Position numbers and translations under genes: made by a program. A DNA stretch of 64,000 nt from contig CALUTO010000008.1 in NCBI GenBank assembly GCA_944323735.1, positions 20,215-84,214 of the forward strand. The letters are read 5' to 3'. A model generated the notes under the pieces. That model did not search any database and was not told where the DNA came from. It saw only the letters and a list, made by a program, of their open reading frames with translations. The stretch comes from Candidatus Gastranaerophilales bacterium. GTDB taxonomy: Bacteria > Cyanobacteriota > Vampirovibrionia > Gastranaerophilales > Gastranaerophilaceae. This document shows, piece after piece, positions 55,082 through 64,000 of this stretch; positions within the stretch are counted from its first letter, which is position 1, and the number at the start of each line of letters is the position of its first letter.

Positions 55082-55525
55082 TTAACCGCCGACTGCATCA
55101 TCACTCGGATATGCCTTTGTAGCAGGCGTATTTGACGGGGATGAACCAGGTGCATCATCACTCGGGTAAGCGAGTGTTGCGGGAGTGCCTGAACTATAAT
55201 CAGGTTCTGTCGAAGGCCGGTCATCATAAGAATCGTTGCTGCCTGAGGAAGAATCTGCAGGCTTATTATTGTCGCCTTTGAAAAGGCTCAATAATGCGTC
55301 CAAAAACATGGTTAACAATGCGGCAATTTCCTGTTTAACAGAGATTTCTTCAGTGTTCATTATGCCATCTTGATGTTCGGTTGAAGGGCTTTCGCCAACT
55401 GCATCGTCACTGGGGTAAGCAAGTGTTACGGGTTCGTTTTCTGTATTACCGGCACGCTCCTGTCCTTTTGTATTGTAGTTAAACCTGTTGTTTGTTCTCA
55501 CATAATCTAAAAAATAATCACTCAT
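55082..55525 (-). CDS. Probable multi-core graspetide (omega-ester peptide) precursor
   Basis: 147 residues from an ATG with an AGGAG site 6 nt upstream. An ATG 39 bp earlier has none. Three copies of T-x-A-Y-P-S-D-D-A-x-G occur: TLAYPSDDAVG near residue 34, TLAYPSDDAPG near 117 and TKAYPSDDAVGG at the very end. This is one residue away from the microviridin core T-x-K-Y-P-S-D. A helical, hydrophobic segment (EIAALLTMFLDALLSLF) lies between copies 1 and 2, with Ser/Pro/Asp-rich linkers elsewhere. It has no Sec signal peptide and no PFFARFL-type leader motif. It is divergent from an MvdD-like ligase, which makes a modified peptide likely. Confidence 0.72.
   Translation of the reverse strand: MSDYFLDYVRTNNRFNYNTKGQERAGNTENEPVTLAYPSDDAVGESPSTEHQDGIMNTEEISVKQEIAALLTMFLDALLSLFKGDNNKPADSSSGSNDSYDDRPSTEPDYSSGTPATLAYPSDDAPGSSPSNTPATKAYPSDDAVGG
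55097..55426 (-). repeat. Three coding repeats of the T-x-A-Y-P-S-D-D core
   Basis: Copies at 55403-55426, 55154-55177 and 55097-55120. Codon use differs between them (for example ccc/ccg for Pro, gac/gat for the first Asp, ctt/ctc/aag at position 2) while the peptide is held constant except position 2. That pattern suggests selection on the peptide rather than recent DNA duplication. Confidence 0.8.
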
Positions 55526-55679
55526 ATCATTCTCCTGTTTTTGTGACTCTATATATATCGGCATTTCTTTTCAACATCTTTAGTATTTTTTAATTAATAA
55601 ATTTTAATTTTAAAAAAATACTTTTAAATACACTATTTCGGGGGTTAACATTACTTAACAAACAGGTTAGTATAATAAA

Positions 55680-56600
55680 ATGAAAAAGAATATTTTACTA
55701 ATAGGTGCAGAAAAAGACAAATCATCAATGGATATGAAAAAACGTTTGTGTGAACGCAACGCAAACGTTATAATGCTGGATACAACAAAGTATCCATATG
55801 ATATAAAAATTACATTTGACGCCAATACAAACACAAATGGCTATATACAGGAAAATTCAAATAAAAATAAAATTCCTTTTTCTGATATTTCTTCTGCATA
55901 CTGGAGATGGTCAGAAGGAGTTCGCACAAAACCAGAAAACGATAAACTCCTTCAAGAAATAGTTTACTGGAATATTGAAGCGGCACTCGGGTCTTTTTTC
56001 AGATGCCTTAACTGTTTACAGGTAAATCCTTATGAGTCGGTTAAAATGCACAGATACAAAGGATATATACTGAAACTTATGAAACACAAAGGCATAAGAA
56101 TCCCTGAGACGATTATTACAAATGATGCTGACGAACTAATTAATTTTTATGAAAAAAACAACAAAAAAGTAATATACAAACCTGTAAGAGGCTGGGCAAA
56201 TACAGAAATTCTTACTGACAAAAAACTAACGAAGAAAAATCTTGCAGCTCTTTCAAATTCTCCGGTGACAGCGCAGGAACTTATAGAAGGAACCGACACA
56301 AGAATTTATGTCGTAAAAGATAAGATTTTTGCTTTAGAAATACCTTCTGAAAAAATCGATTTCAGAGCAGAAGAAAATGCAAAACGTGTTCCGGTAAAGC
56401 TGCCTGATAATATAGAACGTGAATGTTTTAATATAAATAATATTTTAAATCTTGTGTTTTCAGGTATAGACATGAAAAAAACACCGGAAGGCGAATATGT
56501 ATTTTTTGAAGCAAACCCGACACCCGTATTTTTATATGATGAAGAATGCTGTAATTATCCTATAAGCGACAGCATTGTCAGTTTATTATTACAGGAATAA
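55680..56600 (+). CDS. MvdD-like ATP-grasp ligase, graspetide ester-forming enzyme
   Basis: 306 residues, close to the length of MvdC/MvdD ligases (about 325). Such enzymes activate Asp/Glu side chains with ATP and join them to Thr/Ser (esters) or Lys (amide) in a core peptide. FSDISSAYWRWSEGVRTK near 68-85 parallels the MvdD V-W-x-R-R block. Then come VIYKPVRGW near 165, TAQELIEGTDTRIYVV near 198 and YVFFEANPTPVF near 276, the ATP-grasp metal-binding E-x-N. No second ligase is adjacent. A TATAAT ends 3 bp before the ATG, no ribosome site is visible and translation may be leaderless. Confidence 0.8.
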   Translation: MKKNILLIGAEKDKSSMDMKKRLCERNANVIMLDTTKYPYDIKITFDANTNTNGYIQENSNKNKIPFSDISSAYWRWSEGVRTKPENDKLLQEIVYWNIEAALGSFFRCLNCLQVNPYESVKMHRYKGYILKLMKHKGIRIPETIITNDADELINFYEKNNKKVIYKPVRGWANTEILTDKKLTKKNLAALSNSPVTAQELIEGTDTRIYVVKDKIFALEIPSEKIDFRAEENAKRVPVKLPDNIERECFNINNILNLVFSGIDMKKTPEGEYVFFEANPTPVFLYDEECCNYPISDSIVSLLLQE

Positions 56601-56633
56601 AAAAAGACCTTATCAAAATGATAAGGTCTTTTT
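56601..56633. terminator. Bidirectional terminator between ATP-grasp gene and fusA
   Basis: AAAAAGACCTTATC (56601-56614), loop AAAAT, GATAAGGTCTTTTT (56620-56633). The 14-bp perfect stem directly follows the stop of the ligase and lies 18 bp past the fusA stop. Confidence 0.9.
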
Positions 56634-56650
56634 GTTTTATATTTACTAAA

Positions 56651-58735
56651 CTAAGCGTTTACGCCTGATTTAGAAATGATTTCGGTTTCGATATTTGAGG
56701 GAACCTGTTCATATTTGTTGAATTCCATAGAGAATGTACCGCGTCCCTGAGTTTTTGAACGGATGTCAGTAGCGTATCCGAACATTTCAGCAAGCGGAAC
56801 AATTGCACGGATTTTCTGAATACCTGTTCCTTCGATGATTTCCATACCTTCAACACGTCCTCGTCTTGATGAAATATCACCGATAATATCACCTGTATTT
56901 TCTTCCGGAACTTCGATTTCTACTTTCATCATAGGTTCAAGAATGCAAGGTCTTGCTTTCTTAGTACCTTCTTTGATAGCCATAGAACCGGCAATTTTAA
57001 ATGCCATTTCAGAAGAGTCGACTTCGTGATATGAACCATCGTATAGAGTAACTTTAACGTCAATCATCGGGAAGCCGGCTATGATACCGCCTTCAAGTGC
57101 TTCTTCCATACCTTTTCTTGCAGGTTCAATGTATTCTTTCGGAATAGCACCGCCGACGATTTTGTTTTCGAATACAAATCCGGCATTTTCTTCAGCAGGT
57201 TCGATTTTGATTTTAACGTGACCGTACTGACCTTTACCACCTGACTGACGAATGAATTTAGAATCCTGATCAGCTGTACCTCTGATGGTTTCTCTGTATG
57301 CAACCTGCGGTTTACCAACGTTAGCATCTACTTTAAATTCTCTTAAAAGTCTATCTACGATGATATCCAGGTGAAGTTCGCCCATACCCGAGATAATAGT
57401 CTGACCTGTTTCAGTGTCAGATTTAACTCTGAATGACGGATCTTCTTCTGCAAGTTTCTGAAGAGCAATACCCATTTTATCCTGGTCAGCTTTTGTTTTC
57501 GGTTCAATAGCGACTGAAATTACAGGCTCGGGGAATGTCATTTTTTCTAAGATAATCGGTGCTTTTTCATCACACAGAGTATCACCTGTAGTAGTATCTT
57601 TAAGACCTACTGCCGCACAAATATCGCCTGCGTAAACTTCCTGAATTTCGTTTCTCTGGTCAGCATACATTTGTACAAGTCTTGAGATACGTTCTTTTTT
57701 ACCGTTAGTGGCATTTAGAACATAAGAACCTGCTGTGAGCTTTCCGGAATATACACGCAAGAAAGTCAAACGACCTACATAGGGGTCAGTCATAACTTTG
57801 AAAGCAAGTGCAGCAAAAGGCTCGTCTTCTGATGAATGTCTTTCTACTTTTGTTCCGTCCGGAAGTTCGCCTTCGATAGCTTTAACATCAACAGGAGAAG
57901 GCATATAGTCAACCACTGCATCTAACAGAAGCTGAACACCTTTGTTTTTGAAAGCAGTACCGCAGCATACCGGAACGATTTTGTTTTCGCAGGTAGCTTT
58001 TCTCAGAACTTTTTTGAGTTCTTCCATTGTCGGTTCTTCACCTTCAAGGAATTTCATCATCAAATCATCGTCATGTTCGGAAATTGCTTCGACTAAAGCT
58101 GCGTGGTATTCGTTTGCTTTATCTGCCATGTCTGCCGGAATATCTTCAACTTTAATATCCGTACCGAGGTCATTTGTATAGATATGAGCCTTCATATCAA
58201 TCAAATCAACAATACCTGTAAATTTATCTTCTGAGCCTATCGGAAGCTGAATAGGATGAGCATTAGCATTAAGTCTGTTTCTCAACTGGTCAACTACACG
58301 ATAGAAGTTTGCACCTGTTCTGTCCATTTTGTTTACGAAAACCATTCTCGGAACTTCGTATCTGTTAGCCTGTCTCCATACAGTTTCAGACTGGGATTGA
58401 ACACCGCCTACTGCGCAGAATACAGCAACAACACCGTCTAATACACGGAGAGAACGTTCTACTTCGATTGTGAAGTCAACGTGACCGGGGGTGTCGATAA
58501 TGTTCAGCTGGTGATTTTTCCACATAGCTGTAACAGCAGCTGACTGAATAGTAATACCACGTTCACGTTCTTGATCCATAAAGTCGGTTACGGCAGCACC
58601 GTCGTGAACTTCACCGATTTTGTGAGTTTTTCCTGTGTAGAATAAGATACGTTCGGTTGTCGTGGTTTTACCTGCATCGATGTGAGCAGCGATACCAAAG
58701 TTTCTTACCCGTTCTAAGGGAACTTGTCTTGCCAT
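56651..58735 (-). CDS. fusA: Translation elongation factor G
   Basis: 694 residues, the GTPase that drives ribosome translocation. G1 is [15 protein letters not shown] near 17, G3 DTPGHVDF near 83 and G4 NKMD near 137. The [12 protein letters not shown] switch is near 53. Domain IV contains [15 protein letters not shown], and the C-terminal [12 protein letters not shown] ends the protein. It is monocistronic here, not placed with rpsL, rpsG and tuf. A good AAAAGGAAAA ribosome site precedes the ATG. Confidence 0.98.
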   Translation of the reverse strand: MARQVPLERVRNFGIAAHIDAGKTTTTERILFYTGKTHKIGEVHDGAAVTDFMDQERERGITIQSAAVTAMWKNHQLNIIDTPGHVDFTIEVERSLRVLDGVVAVFCAVGGVQSQSETVWRQANRYEVPRMVFVNKMDRTGANFYRVVDQLRNRLNANAHPIQLPIGSEDKFTGIVDLIDMKAHIYTNDLGTDIKVEDIPADMADKANEYHAALVEAISEHDDDLMMKFLEGEEPTMEELKKVLRKATCENKIVPVCCGTAFKNKGVQLLLDAVVDYMPSPVDVKAIEGELPDGTKVERHSSEDEPFAALAFKVMTDPYVGRLTFLRVYSGKLTAGSYVLNATNGKKERISRLVQMYADQRNEIQEVYAGDICAAVGLKDTTTGDTLCDEKAPIILEKMTFPEPVISVAIEPKTKADQDKMGIALQKLAEEDPSFRVKSDTETGQTIISGMGELHLDIIVDRLLREFKVDANVGKPQVAYRETIRGTADQDSKFIRQSGGKGQYGHVKIKIEPAEENAGFVFENKIVGGAIPKEYIEPARKGMEEALEGGIIAGFPMIDVKVTLYDGSYHEVDSSEMAFKIAGSMAIKEGTKKARPCILEPMMKVEIEVPEENTGDIIGDISSRRGRVEGMEIIEGTGIQKIRAIVPLAEMFGYATDIRSKTQGRGTFSMEFNKYEQVPSNIETEIISKSGVNA

Positions 58736-59106
58736 TTTGTTTTTTCCTTTTATCTATATCATTTACTACAAATAAACAGCAATTGTGCTATCTTATAAAA
58801 ATTCTTGCACAAAAATAAAAAATTTAAAATAAAGTGAATGAAGTTTTTTGATTTTCAAAATAAAAATTAAAAAATTTAAATAGTGTTGCAAAAAGATTAT
58901 TATCCGCCTTATACAGAGTATTTTCATCCGGTTACGCTTTAATCGGGGATAACACAAACACATGAAATTTGTAAACAAATGTTACAAATATAACAAATTT
59001 GTATAAAGTTTTTACAAAAACAGCCGATACAAATAATGTTAAGAGACCTACCCCCCAACAGAATAAGTCGTCACTAGAAGTAATAATAGAAAGCAAGGGA
59101 AGCACT
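58736..59106 (+). other. Intergenic region between divergent fusA and a small gene
   Basis: About 370 bp, AT-rich, no convincing gene or hairpin. It must hold the fusA promoter. On the plus side TTTACA and TAATGT at about 59010-59038, 17 bp apart, form a possible weak promoter for the gene at 59107. An in-frame extension of that gene back to 58999 has no ribosome site. Confidence 0.35.
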
Positions 59107-59412
59107 ATGATTCTTGAGTACAAAGTAAATGAAATTCATGTAGAGCCGGCCTGGTTAAAAACTCTTTATGATTTAATCGAAGAGCTTAACTGCAAGTGCA
59201 AAACTTACATTGATGAAACCTACAACCGCACCTACAAACAGTTTTCCAGAACAAGAATTATTGAAGTATACGGTTCCGATACAATGCTGTCCTGGCTGAA
59301 ACTAAGAATGGAAAGATACAATCATTTTATTGACGCACTCAACGAACGCCCTGAAATTCAAGCAAGCATGCGGGAAGAAGATGATAACGAAGAAAATAAA
59401 AATGAAGAATAG
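59107..59412 (+). CDS. Small acidic-tailed protein, unknown
   Basis: 101 residues from an ATG after AAGGGAAG. It is mostly helical, with LEYKVNEIHVEPAWLKTLYDLIEE at the start, a basic middle (TYNRTYKQFSRTRIIEVYG) and an acidic tail (REEDDNEENKNEE). It has no signal peptide, membrane helix or known motif. It stands alone between fusA and hisF, with its own terminator. Confidence 0.55.
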   Translation: MILEYKVNEIHVEPAWLKTLYDLIEELNCKCKTYIDETYNRTYKQFSRTRIIEVYGSDTMLSWLKLRMERYNHFIDALNERPEIQASMREEDDNEENKNEE

Positions 59413-59436
59413 ATGAAACAACGGAATACGAAATAT

Positions 59437-59465
59437 AAAAACGCCTGAAATATCAGGCGTTTTTT
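59437..59465 (+). terminator. Intrinsic terminator
   Basis: AAAAACGCCTGA (59437-59448), loop AATA, TCAGGCGTTTTT (59453-59464). It follows the small gene at 59107 by 24 bp. The 290 bp between it and hisF show nothing else. Confidence 0.88.
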
Positions 59466-59756
59466 GTACTATATAAATTTTTGCCGCTGATTAAACACTA
59501 TCTGCGCCAATAAAACTTTTTTCCGGCTCTTTGAAATCACGATATAAGCCATAATTCAGAAAAAAAATTGTTGATGAAATAAATAATTGTATAAAAAGAA
59601 TGAATGATAAATATTTACACAATTTTTACAAATCTGTTTATTATATAAAACTTTTTTAGTGTCTGCTTTTTTTCAAAAAAATTGACAAACATAGACAACG
59701 GAAAAAACATAGTCTAAAATTAAAATAAATTTGAAAAACAGTCAGGAATACAAAAT

Positions 59757-60512
59757 ATGTTAGCCAGAAGAATTATCCCGTGTCTTGATGTGAAAAACGG
59801 ACAGACAGTAAAAGGAATAAATTTTGAAAATCTCCGCTATGCCGGCAATCCGGTTGAACTTGCAAAAAAATACAGCGATGAAGGCGCAGATGAACTTGTA
59901 TTTCTCGATATCACTGCCACAAACGAAGGCAGACAGACTACGCTGAAAATGGTTGAAGCTGTTGCAAGACAGGTATTTATTCCATTCACGGTCGGAGGCG
60001 GGATTAAATCAATAAATGATATGAGAAACATCCTTTCAGCCGGTGCTGACAAAGTAGCAATAAATTCCGCTGCTGTTAAAAATCCGGAATTAATCAGCGA
60101 AGCCTCCTCTTATTTCGGCTCACAGTGCATTGTGGTTGCTGCTGACGGAAAAAAAGTAAATGATGAATACTATGTTTTTATTAATGCAGGCACAAAAAAC
60201 ACCGGAATAAAACTTATTGACTGGGTAAAAAAAGCTGAACAAAACGGTGCCGGAGAAATCCTGCTGACATCTATGGACGCAGACGGCACACAAAACGGTT
60301 TTGATATAGAAATGACAAAGCTTGTTGTTGAAAATACAAATATTCCGGTCATTGCATCCGGCGGTGCAGGTGCAGACCCGCAGCATTTTGTTGACGTGTT
60401 TGAAAAATCAAATGCAGACGCAGCTCTTGCGGCTTCTATTTTTCACTTTGGGACACTGCCTGTACCGGAATTGAAAAAATCACTGAAAAATGCCGGTATT
60501 TGTGTAAGATAA
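59757..60512 (+). CDS. hisF: Imidazole glycerol phosphate synthase cyclase subunit
   Basis: 251 residues, a TIM barrel. It closes the imidazole ring in histidine synthesis and releases [23 protein letters not shown] at the N-terminus holds the catalytic Asp, [13 protein letters not shown] near 78 and [18 protein letters not shown] near 200 are the phosphate-binding blocks, and the second catalytic Asp is in [14 protein letters not shown] near 170. CAGGAA lies before the ATG. No other his genes surround it, and its usual partner hisH must be elsewhere. Confidence 0.96.
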   Translation: MLARRIIPCLDVKNGQTVKGINFENLRYAGNPVELAKKYSDEGADELVFLDITATNEGRQTTLKMVEAVARQVFIPFTVGGGIKSINDMRNILSAGADKVAINSAAVKNPELISEASSYFGSQCIVVAADGKKVNDEYYVFINAGTKNTGIKLIDWVKKAEQNGAGEILLTSMDADGTQNGFDIEMTKLVVENTNIPVIASGGAGADPQHFVDVFEKSNADAALAASIFHFGTLPVPELKKSLKNAGICVR

Positions 60513-60528
60513 ATACATGTATTTCATA

Positions 60529-61638
<1,110 letters not shown>

Positions 61639-62124
61639 TTATACGCCTGCACAGGGAGATTCTTCCGAATGCTGGGCCTCAAGAACAAGCTCCATCATGG
61701 TTTTCCAGCTTTCACAAAGCTCTTCCTGCTTAAAATAAATAGCTATTTCACGCTCTGCAGCCTCTATGCTGTCTGAACCGTGCACAACATTGCATTCTTT
61801 TGTCATGCCAAAATCAGCTCGTATCGTACCAACTTCAGCTGAATTCGGCACTGTAGAACCCATCATATGCCTTGTACCTTCGATTACATTTTCCCCTTCA
61901 ACTACCATCGCAACTATCGGACCTGAGGTAATGTATTTAATCAGGTCATGATAAAACGGTTTGCCTTTATGTTCGGCATAATGTTTTTCTGCTATTTCCA
62001 GTGTGGGCTGGAGCATTTTCATAGCGACAATTTTGTAGCCTTTGTTTTCAATTCTTTTAATAATTCTTCCGATGAGTCCTCTTTTGACTGCGTCGGGTTT
62101 GATTGCCATAAATGTTCTTTCCAT
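61639..62124 (-). CDS. ndk: Nucleoside diphosphate kinase
   Basis: 161 residues from an ATG with GAGG five bases upstream. An ATG 15 bp earlier has no ribosome site. Transfers the gamma phosphate of ATP to NDPs via a phosphohistidine. MERTFMAIKPDAVKRGLIG opens the protein, and the active-site His is in NVVHGSDSIEAAEREI near 114. About 15 C-terminal residues go beyond the usual length (QHSEESPCAGV). It lies 3 bp before tgt. Confidence 0.95.
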   Translation of the reverse strand: MERTFMAIKPDAVKRGLIGRIIKRIENKGYKIVAMKMLQPTLEIAEKHYAEHKGKPFYHDLIKYITSGPIVAMVVEGENVIEGTRHMMGSTVPNSAEVGTIRADFGMTKECNVVHGSDSIEAAEREIAIYFKQEELCESWKTMMELVLEAQHSEESPCAGV

Positions 62125-62312
62125 CAAATCCTCATTCAATCTAGTATGTTACGGCTTAGTGCCGGTAAAGGCACCCGTATATCCTCATACACACCAATTA
62201 AAGCATAAAGTCAGGAATTGTACAAGCTGTACACAAGATATTAAAGCTTAACAATTCTTAATTTAACAGAAATTTTTATCAAAAGAAAAATTTTTCATGA
62301 TTTAACTGCTTT

Positions 62313-63257
62313 ATGCAAATCAATCCTTGTTACAACATCCCATCTTCCGGAATTACACCTCCGTCTTTTTCTGCGGCTAAGGATATTACACTCAAATATG
62401 CAGTGTCTAAATATCCTTATATGCTGCCGCAAAGAGTATATATGGCTGCAAAAAAAATAATAGAAACGCACCCGAAAGGGAAACACCCAACATTATACGA
62501 TTTGCACATTGAAACGTATAAAGGACTTTTAAGCTGCAAAAATCTTGATGAAGCAAGAAACATGTTTCCGGAATTTAGAGAAGTTTTGGATGCTTCAATT
62601 TTCAAACATTCACGTTCAAAACACCTCAAAAATCTTACAGTACCGCTTGAAGATTTGTCGCTCACAATTTTACAAAGATATTACGGCAAGCTAAAACCGC
62701 AGCACGAAATAGCAAGGGAATTGGGATTTGTAAACAAAAACGGGTTTGACTGGCTAAAGGATAAAATACGATTTGTAACGTTTAAAAAAAATTATCTCAC
62801 GCTCCTGTATTCTTCTGATGAGACGAAAAATAAAATTATTGCACAAAAAACCAGAAATTTTAACCAAAGATATCCTGAACGAATGTATGCACACAACAAA
62901 CAGGCCGCCCAATCCAACAAGTCCGAAATATACCGGAAAAATCAGTCTCAGAGAATAAAACAATACGACCTACAAAATCCGGAACGCAAAGAAAAAATCG
63001 GCAAGTTTACCAGAGAAGTCTGGAGCAGACTGCCGCATATAAAGCTGGCTATCTCAAAAGAAATGGCACATTTTCCGGAAATGGGCAAACTAATACCTAA
63101 ATATATAAACCATGAACCATATAACGATACTGAAAAACACATTAACAAAAAATTTTTTAAATATTTCTGGAAAAAATATCCCGAATACAAAAAAGAATTT
63201 GCCCAAATGTGCAAAAAAGTTTCACAGGAAAGAAAAAATAAAAAAATTGAAATTTAG
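62313..63257 (+). CDS. Basic protein, possibly DNA-binding, unknown
   Basis: 314 residues, strongly basic. The N-terminus reads MQINPCYNIPSSGITPPSF. The middle has a helix-turn-helix-like stretch, LSLTILQRYYGKLKPQHEIARELGF (split at about 112-136). From about 165 on comes a set of Lys/Arg/Asn/Gln-rich helices with NPERKEKIGKFTREVWSRL, which is reminiscent of repeats in homing-endonuclease-associated DNA-binding modules. No catalytic motif is visible. It is followed by a repeat-bearing non-coding stretch and a tRNA gene, a context that could fit a mobile element remnant, but no integrase or IS is present. Confidence 0.5.
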   Translation: MQINPCYNIPSSGITPPSFSAAKDITLKYAVSKYPYMLPQRVYMAAKKIIETHPKGKHPTLYDLHIETYKGLLSCKNLDEARNMFPEFREVLDASIFKHSRSKHLKNLTVPLEDLSLTILQRYYGKLKPQHEIARELGFVNKNGFDWLKDKIRFVTFKKNYLTLLYSSDETKNKIIAQKTRNFNQRYPERMYAHNKQAAQSNKSEIYRKNQSQRIKQYDLQNPERKEKIGKFTREVWSRLPHIKLAISKEMAHFPEMGKLIPKYINHEPYNDTEKHINKKFFKYFWKKYPEYKKEFAQMCKKVSQERKNKKIEI

Positions 63258-63304
63258 TTTTGTCGCAGGTATAATAAATCCAAAGACTCATCATTTTGTG
63301 AGCC

Positions 63305-63722
63305 TCTGCCGATAAGAAAATAACTAAAGTTATTTTTAAAAGAGACAGAAAAACTCCGTTAAAATTTGCAGGCTGCAAGTTTAAAATGGAGACATGCTAA
63401 ACCAGATACTAAGTATCTGCGTGCTATAGAGAAATTGTCGGCACAAAATATGACAACTTAATACTTATCTGCCGGGCGAATTTTGCACAGGCTGACTGAA
63501 CGAAGTAAAAAAATGCCGAAGATACGTCGAAAAAGAGTGTGACAGTTTTGCCGCAGGCAAAACAAAGCGAACAGTTTGAAAACGTAAAGCAATATTCCAA
63601 GATAAAACAGCTATGGCAGGTAACGGCTGACGCCAACGCAAACAGTTTAACAACTTAATACAACCTTTCCGGTAAGTAACATTCTGCCGATGCAAAATGA
63701 CTAAACGTCATTTTTGAGGAGA
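63305..63722 (+). repeat. Non-coding stretch with diverged direct repeats and hairpins
   Basis: The 500 bp between the unknown basic protein and tRNA-Lys carry several short repeats. TCTGCCGAT plus a hairpin occurs at 63305-63336 and 63683-63714, the stems being AAAATAAC/GTTATTTT and AAAATGAC/GTCATTTT, so one base pair changes from A-T to G-C with pairing kept. The 12-mer ACAACTTAATAC occurs at 63453 and 63650, each time shortly before TCTGCCG. A GTTTTGCC-GCA-GGCAAAAC hairpin lies near 63546-63564. Open frames here have no coding character. Confidence 0.5.
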
Positions 63723-63761
63723 GGAAGGTAGCGCAGCGGTAATTACAATTAAATAATCTAC

Positions 63762-63833
63762 GGGTGAGTGGCGCAGTGGTAGCGCAGTTGACTCTTAATC
63801 AATTGGTCGTGGGTTCGAATCCCACCTCACCCA
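63762..63833 (+). tRNA. tRNA-Lys, anticodon CTT
   Basis: 72 nt folding as a full cloverleaf: acceptor GGGTGAG/CTCACCC with discriminator A, D stem GCGC/GCGC, anticodon stem GTTGA/TCAAT around loop CTCTTAA and T arm GTGGG-TTCGAAT-CCCAC. The anticodon CTT reads AAG. The 3' CCA is not encoded. A 10-base piece of its D arm, GGTAGCGCAG, is repeated 50 bp upstream at 63728-63737. Confidence 0.93.
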
Positions 63834-63890
63834 AAGCTAATACAAAAGAGGGTTTGCACATTTTTTTGCATGTATATATTTTTCCGTCCG

Positions 63891-63988
63891 GTTTGAGAAA
63901 AACAGCCAGTTTGAGATTTTTCGCCGAAAGGCTTGATTTTATTGAATTTTAAAGTCGGAAAAATCGTGAATAAAAAATTCTCAAACTG
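63891..63988 (+). repeat. Inverted repeat around TTTGAGA downstream of tRNA-Lys
   Basis: GTTTGAGAA (63891-63899) and CAGTTTGAGA (63907-63916) both match, in inverse, TTCTCAAACTG (63978-63988). The CAGTTTGAGA pair is a perfect 10-bp inverted repeat. It could form a large stem-loop or be part of a longer repeat beyond the window edge. Confidence 0.35.
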
Positions 63989-64000
63989 CTCACACCCGGA

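Noticed and set aside
63305..63722. CRISPR array
   Set aside because: Repeats are only two copies each, irregularly spaced and diverged. No cas genes are present.
63764..63952. 62-residue open frame starting in the tRNA-Lys gene
   Set aside because: Its first 23 codons are the tRNA itself, and it has no ribosome site.

Overview
The window is AT-rich and reads as chromosome of a non-photosynthetic, fermentative relative of cyanobacteria, most likely a gut Candidatus Gastranaerophilales (Melainabacteria/Vampirovibrionia). The strongest clue is a homologue of the cyanobacterial clock-input protein LdpA (11555-12472). It sits among anaerobic enzymes: a four-subunit 2-oxoacid:ferredoxin oxidoreductase, a two-subunit iron-sulfur serine dehydratase and a pyruvate-decarboxylase-type enzyme. 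No photosynthesis, phage, IS or CRISPR sequence is visible. The taxonomic call is inference.

Layout. 1-6.4 kb: end of lysS, then rsgA-ispA-DUF212, an orphan histidine kinase and a GNAT protein. 6.4-19.3 kb: a PRTase-like unknown, a radical SAM protein, a SWIM-SNF2 helicase, ldpA-tilS-hpt, an acyltransferase, a TPR protein, MgtC and two peptide-type ABC permeases. 19.6-33.3 kb: a long run of plus-strand genes for central metabolism: ThDP decarboxylase, sdaAB-sdaAA, cysS, coaE, membrane proteins, a GH57 enzyme, the oxidoreductase operon and purine nucleoside phosphorylase. 33.4-41.7 kb: small lineage-specific proteins (membrane, PilZ, EF-hand, Cys-rich secreted, a 684-residue unknown), rplJ-rplL with an L10 leader, and a structured RNA candidate. 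41.8-44.5 kb: rpsE-rpmD-rplO-secY. 45.1-52.3 kb: a flagellar export/basal-body operon fliF - FliG-position unknown - fliH - flhA - fliI. 52.5-62.1 kb: eno, a cobalamin adenosyltransferase behind a long structured leader, a probable graspetide cluster, fusA, hisF, tgt and ndk. 62.3-64 kb: an unknown basic protein, a repeat-bearing non-coding stretch and tRNA-Lys(CTT).

The most notable system is at 55.1-56.6 kb. A small protein with three T-x-A-Y-P-S-D-D repeats is divergent from one MvdD-like ATP-grasp ligase. The repeat matches the microviridin core T-x-K-Y-P-S-D, but without its lactam-forming lysine. With only one ligase, this looks like an ester-only, multi-core omega-ester peptide (graspetide) pathway.

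Several usual operons are split here. rplJL is not followed by rpoB, the spc-type block begins at rpsE and ends at secY, fusA stands alone, and hisF has no other his genes nearby. Intrinsic terminators are frequent and often serve both of two convergent genes.
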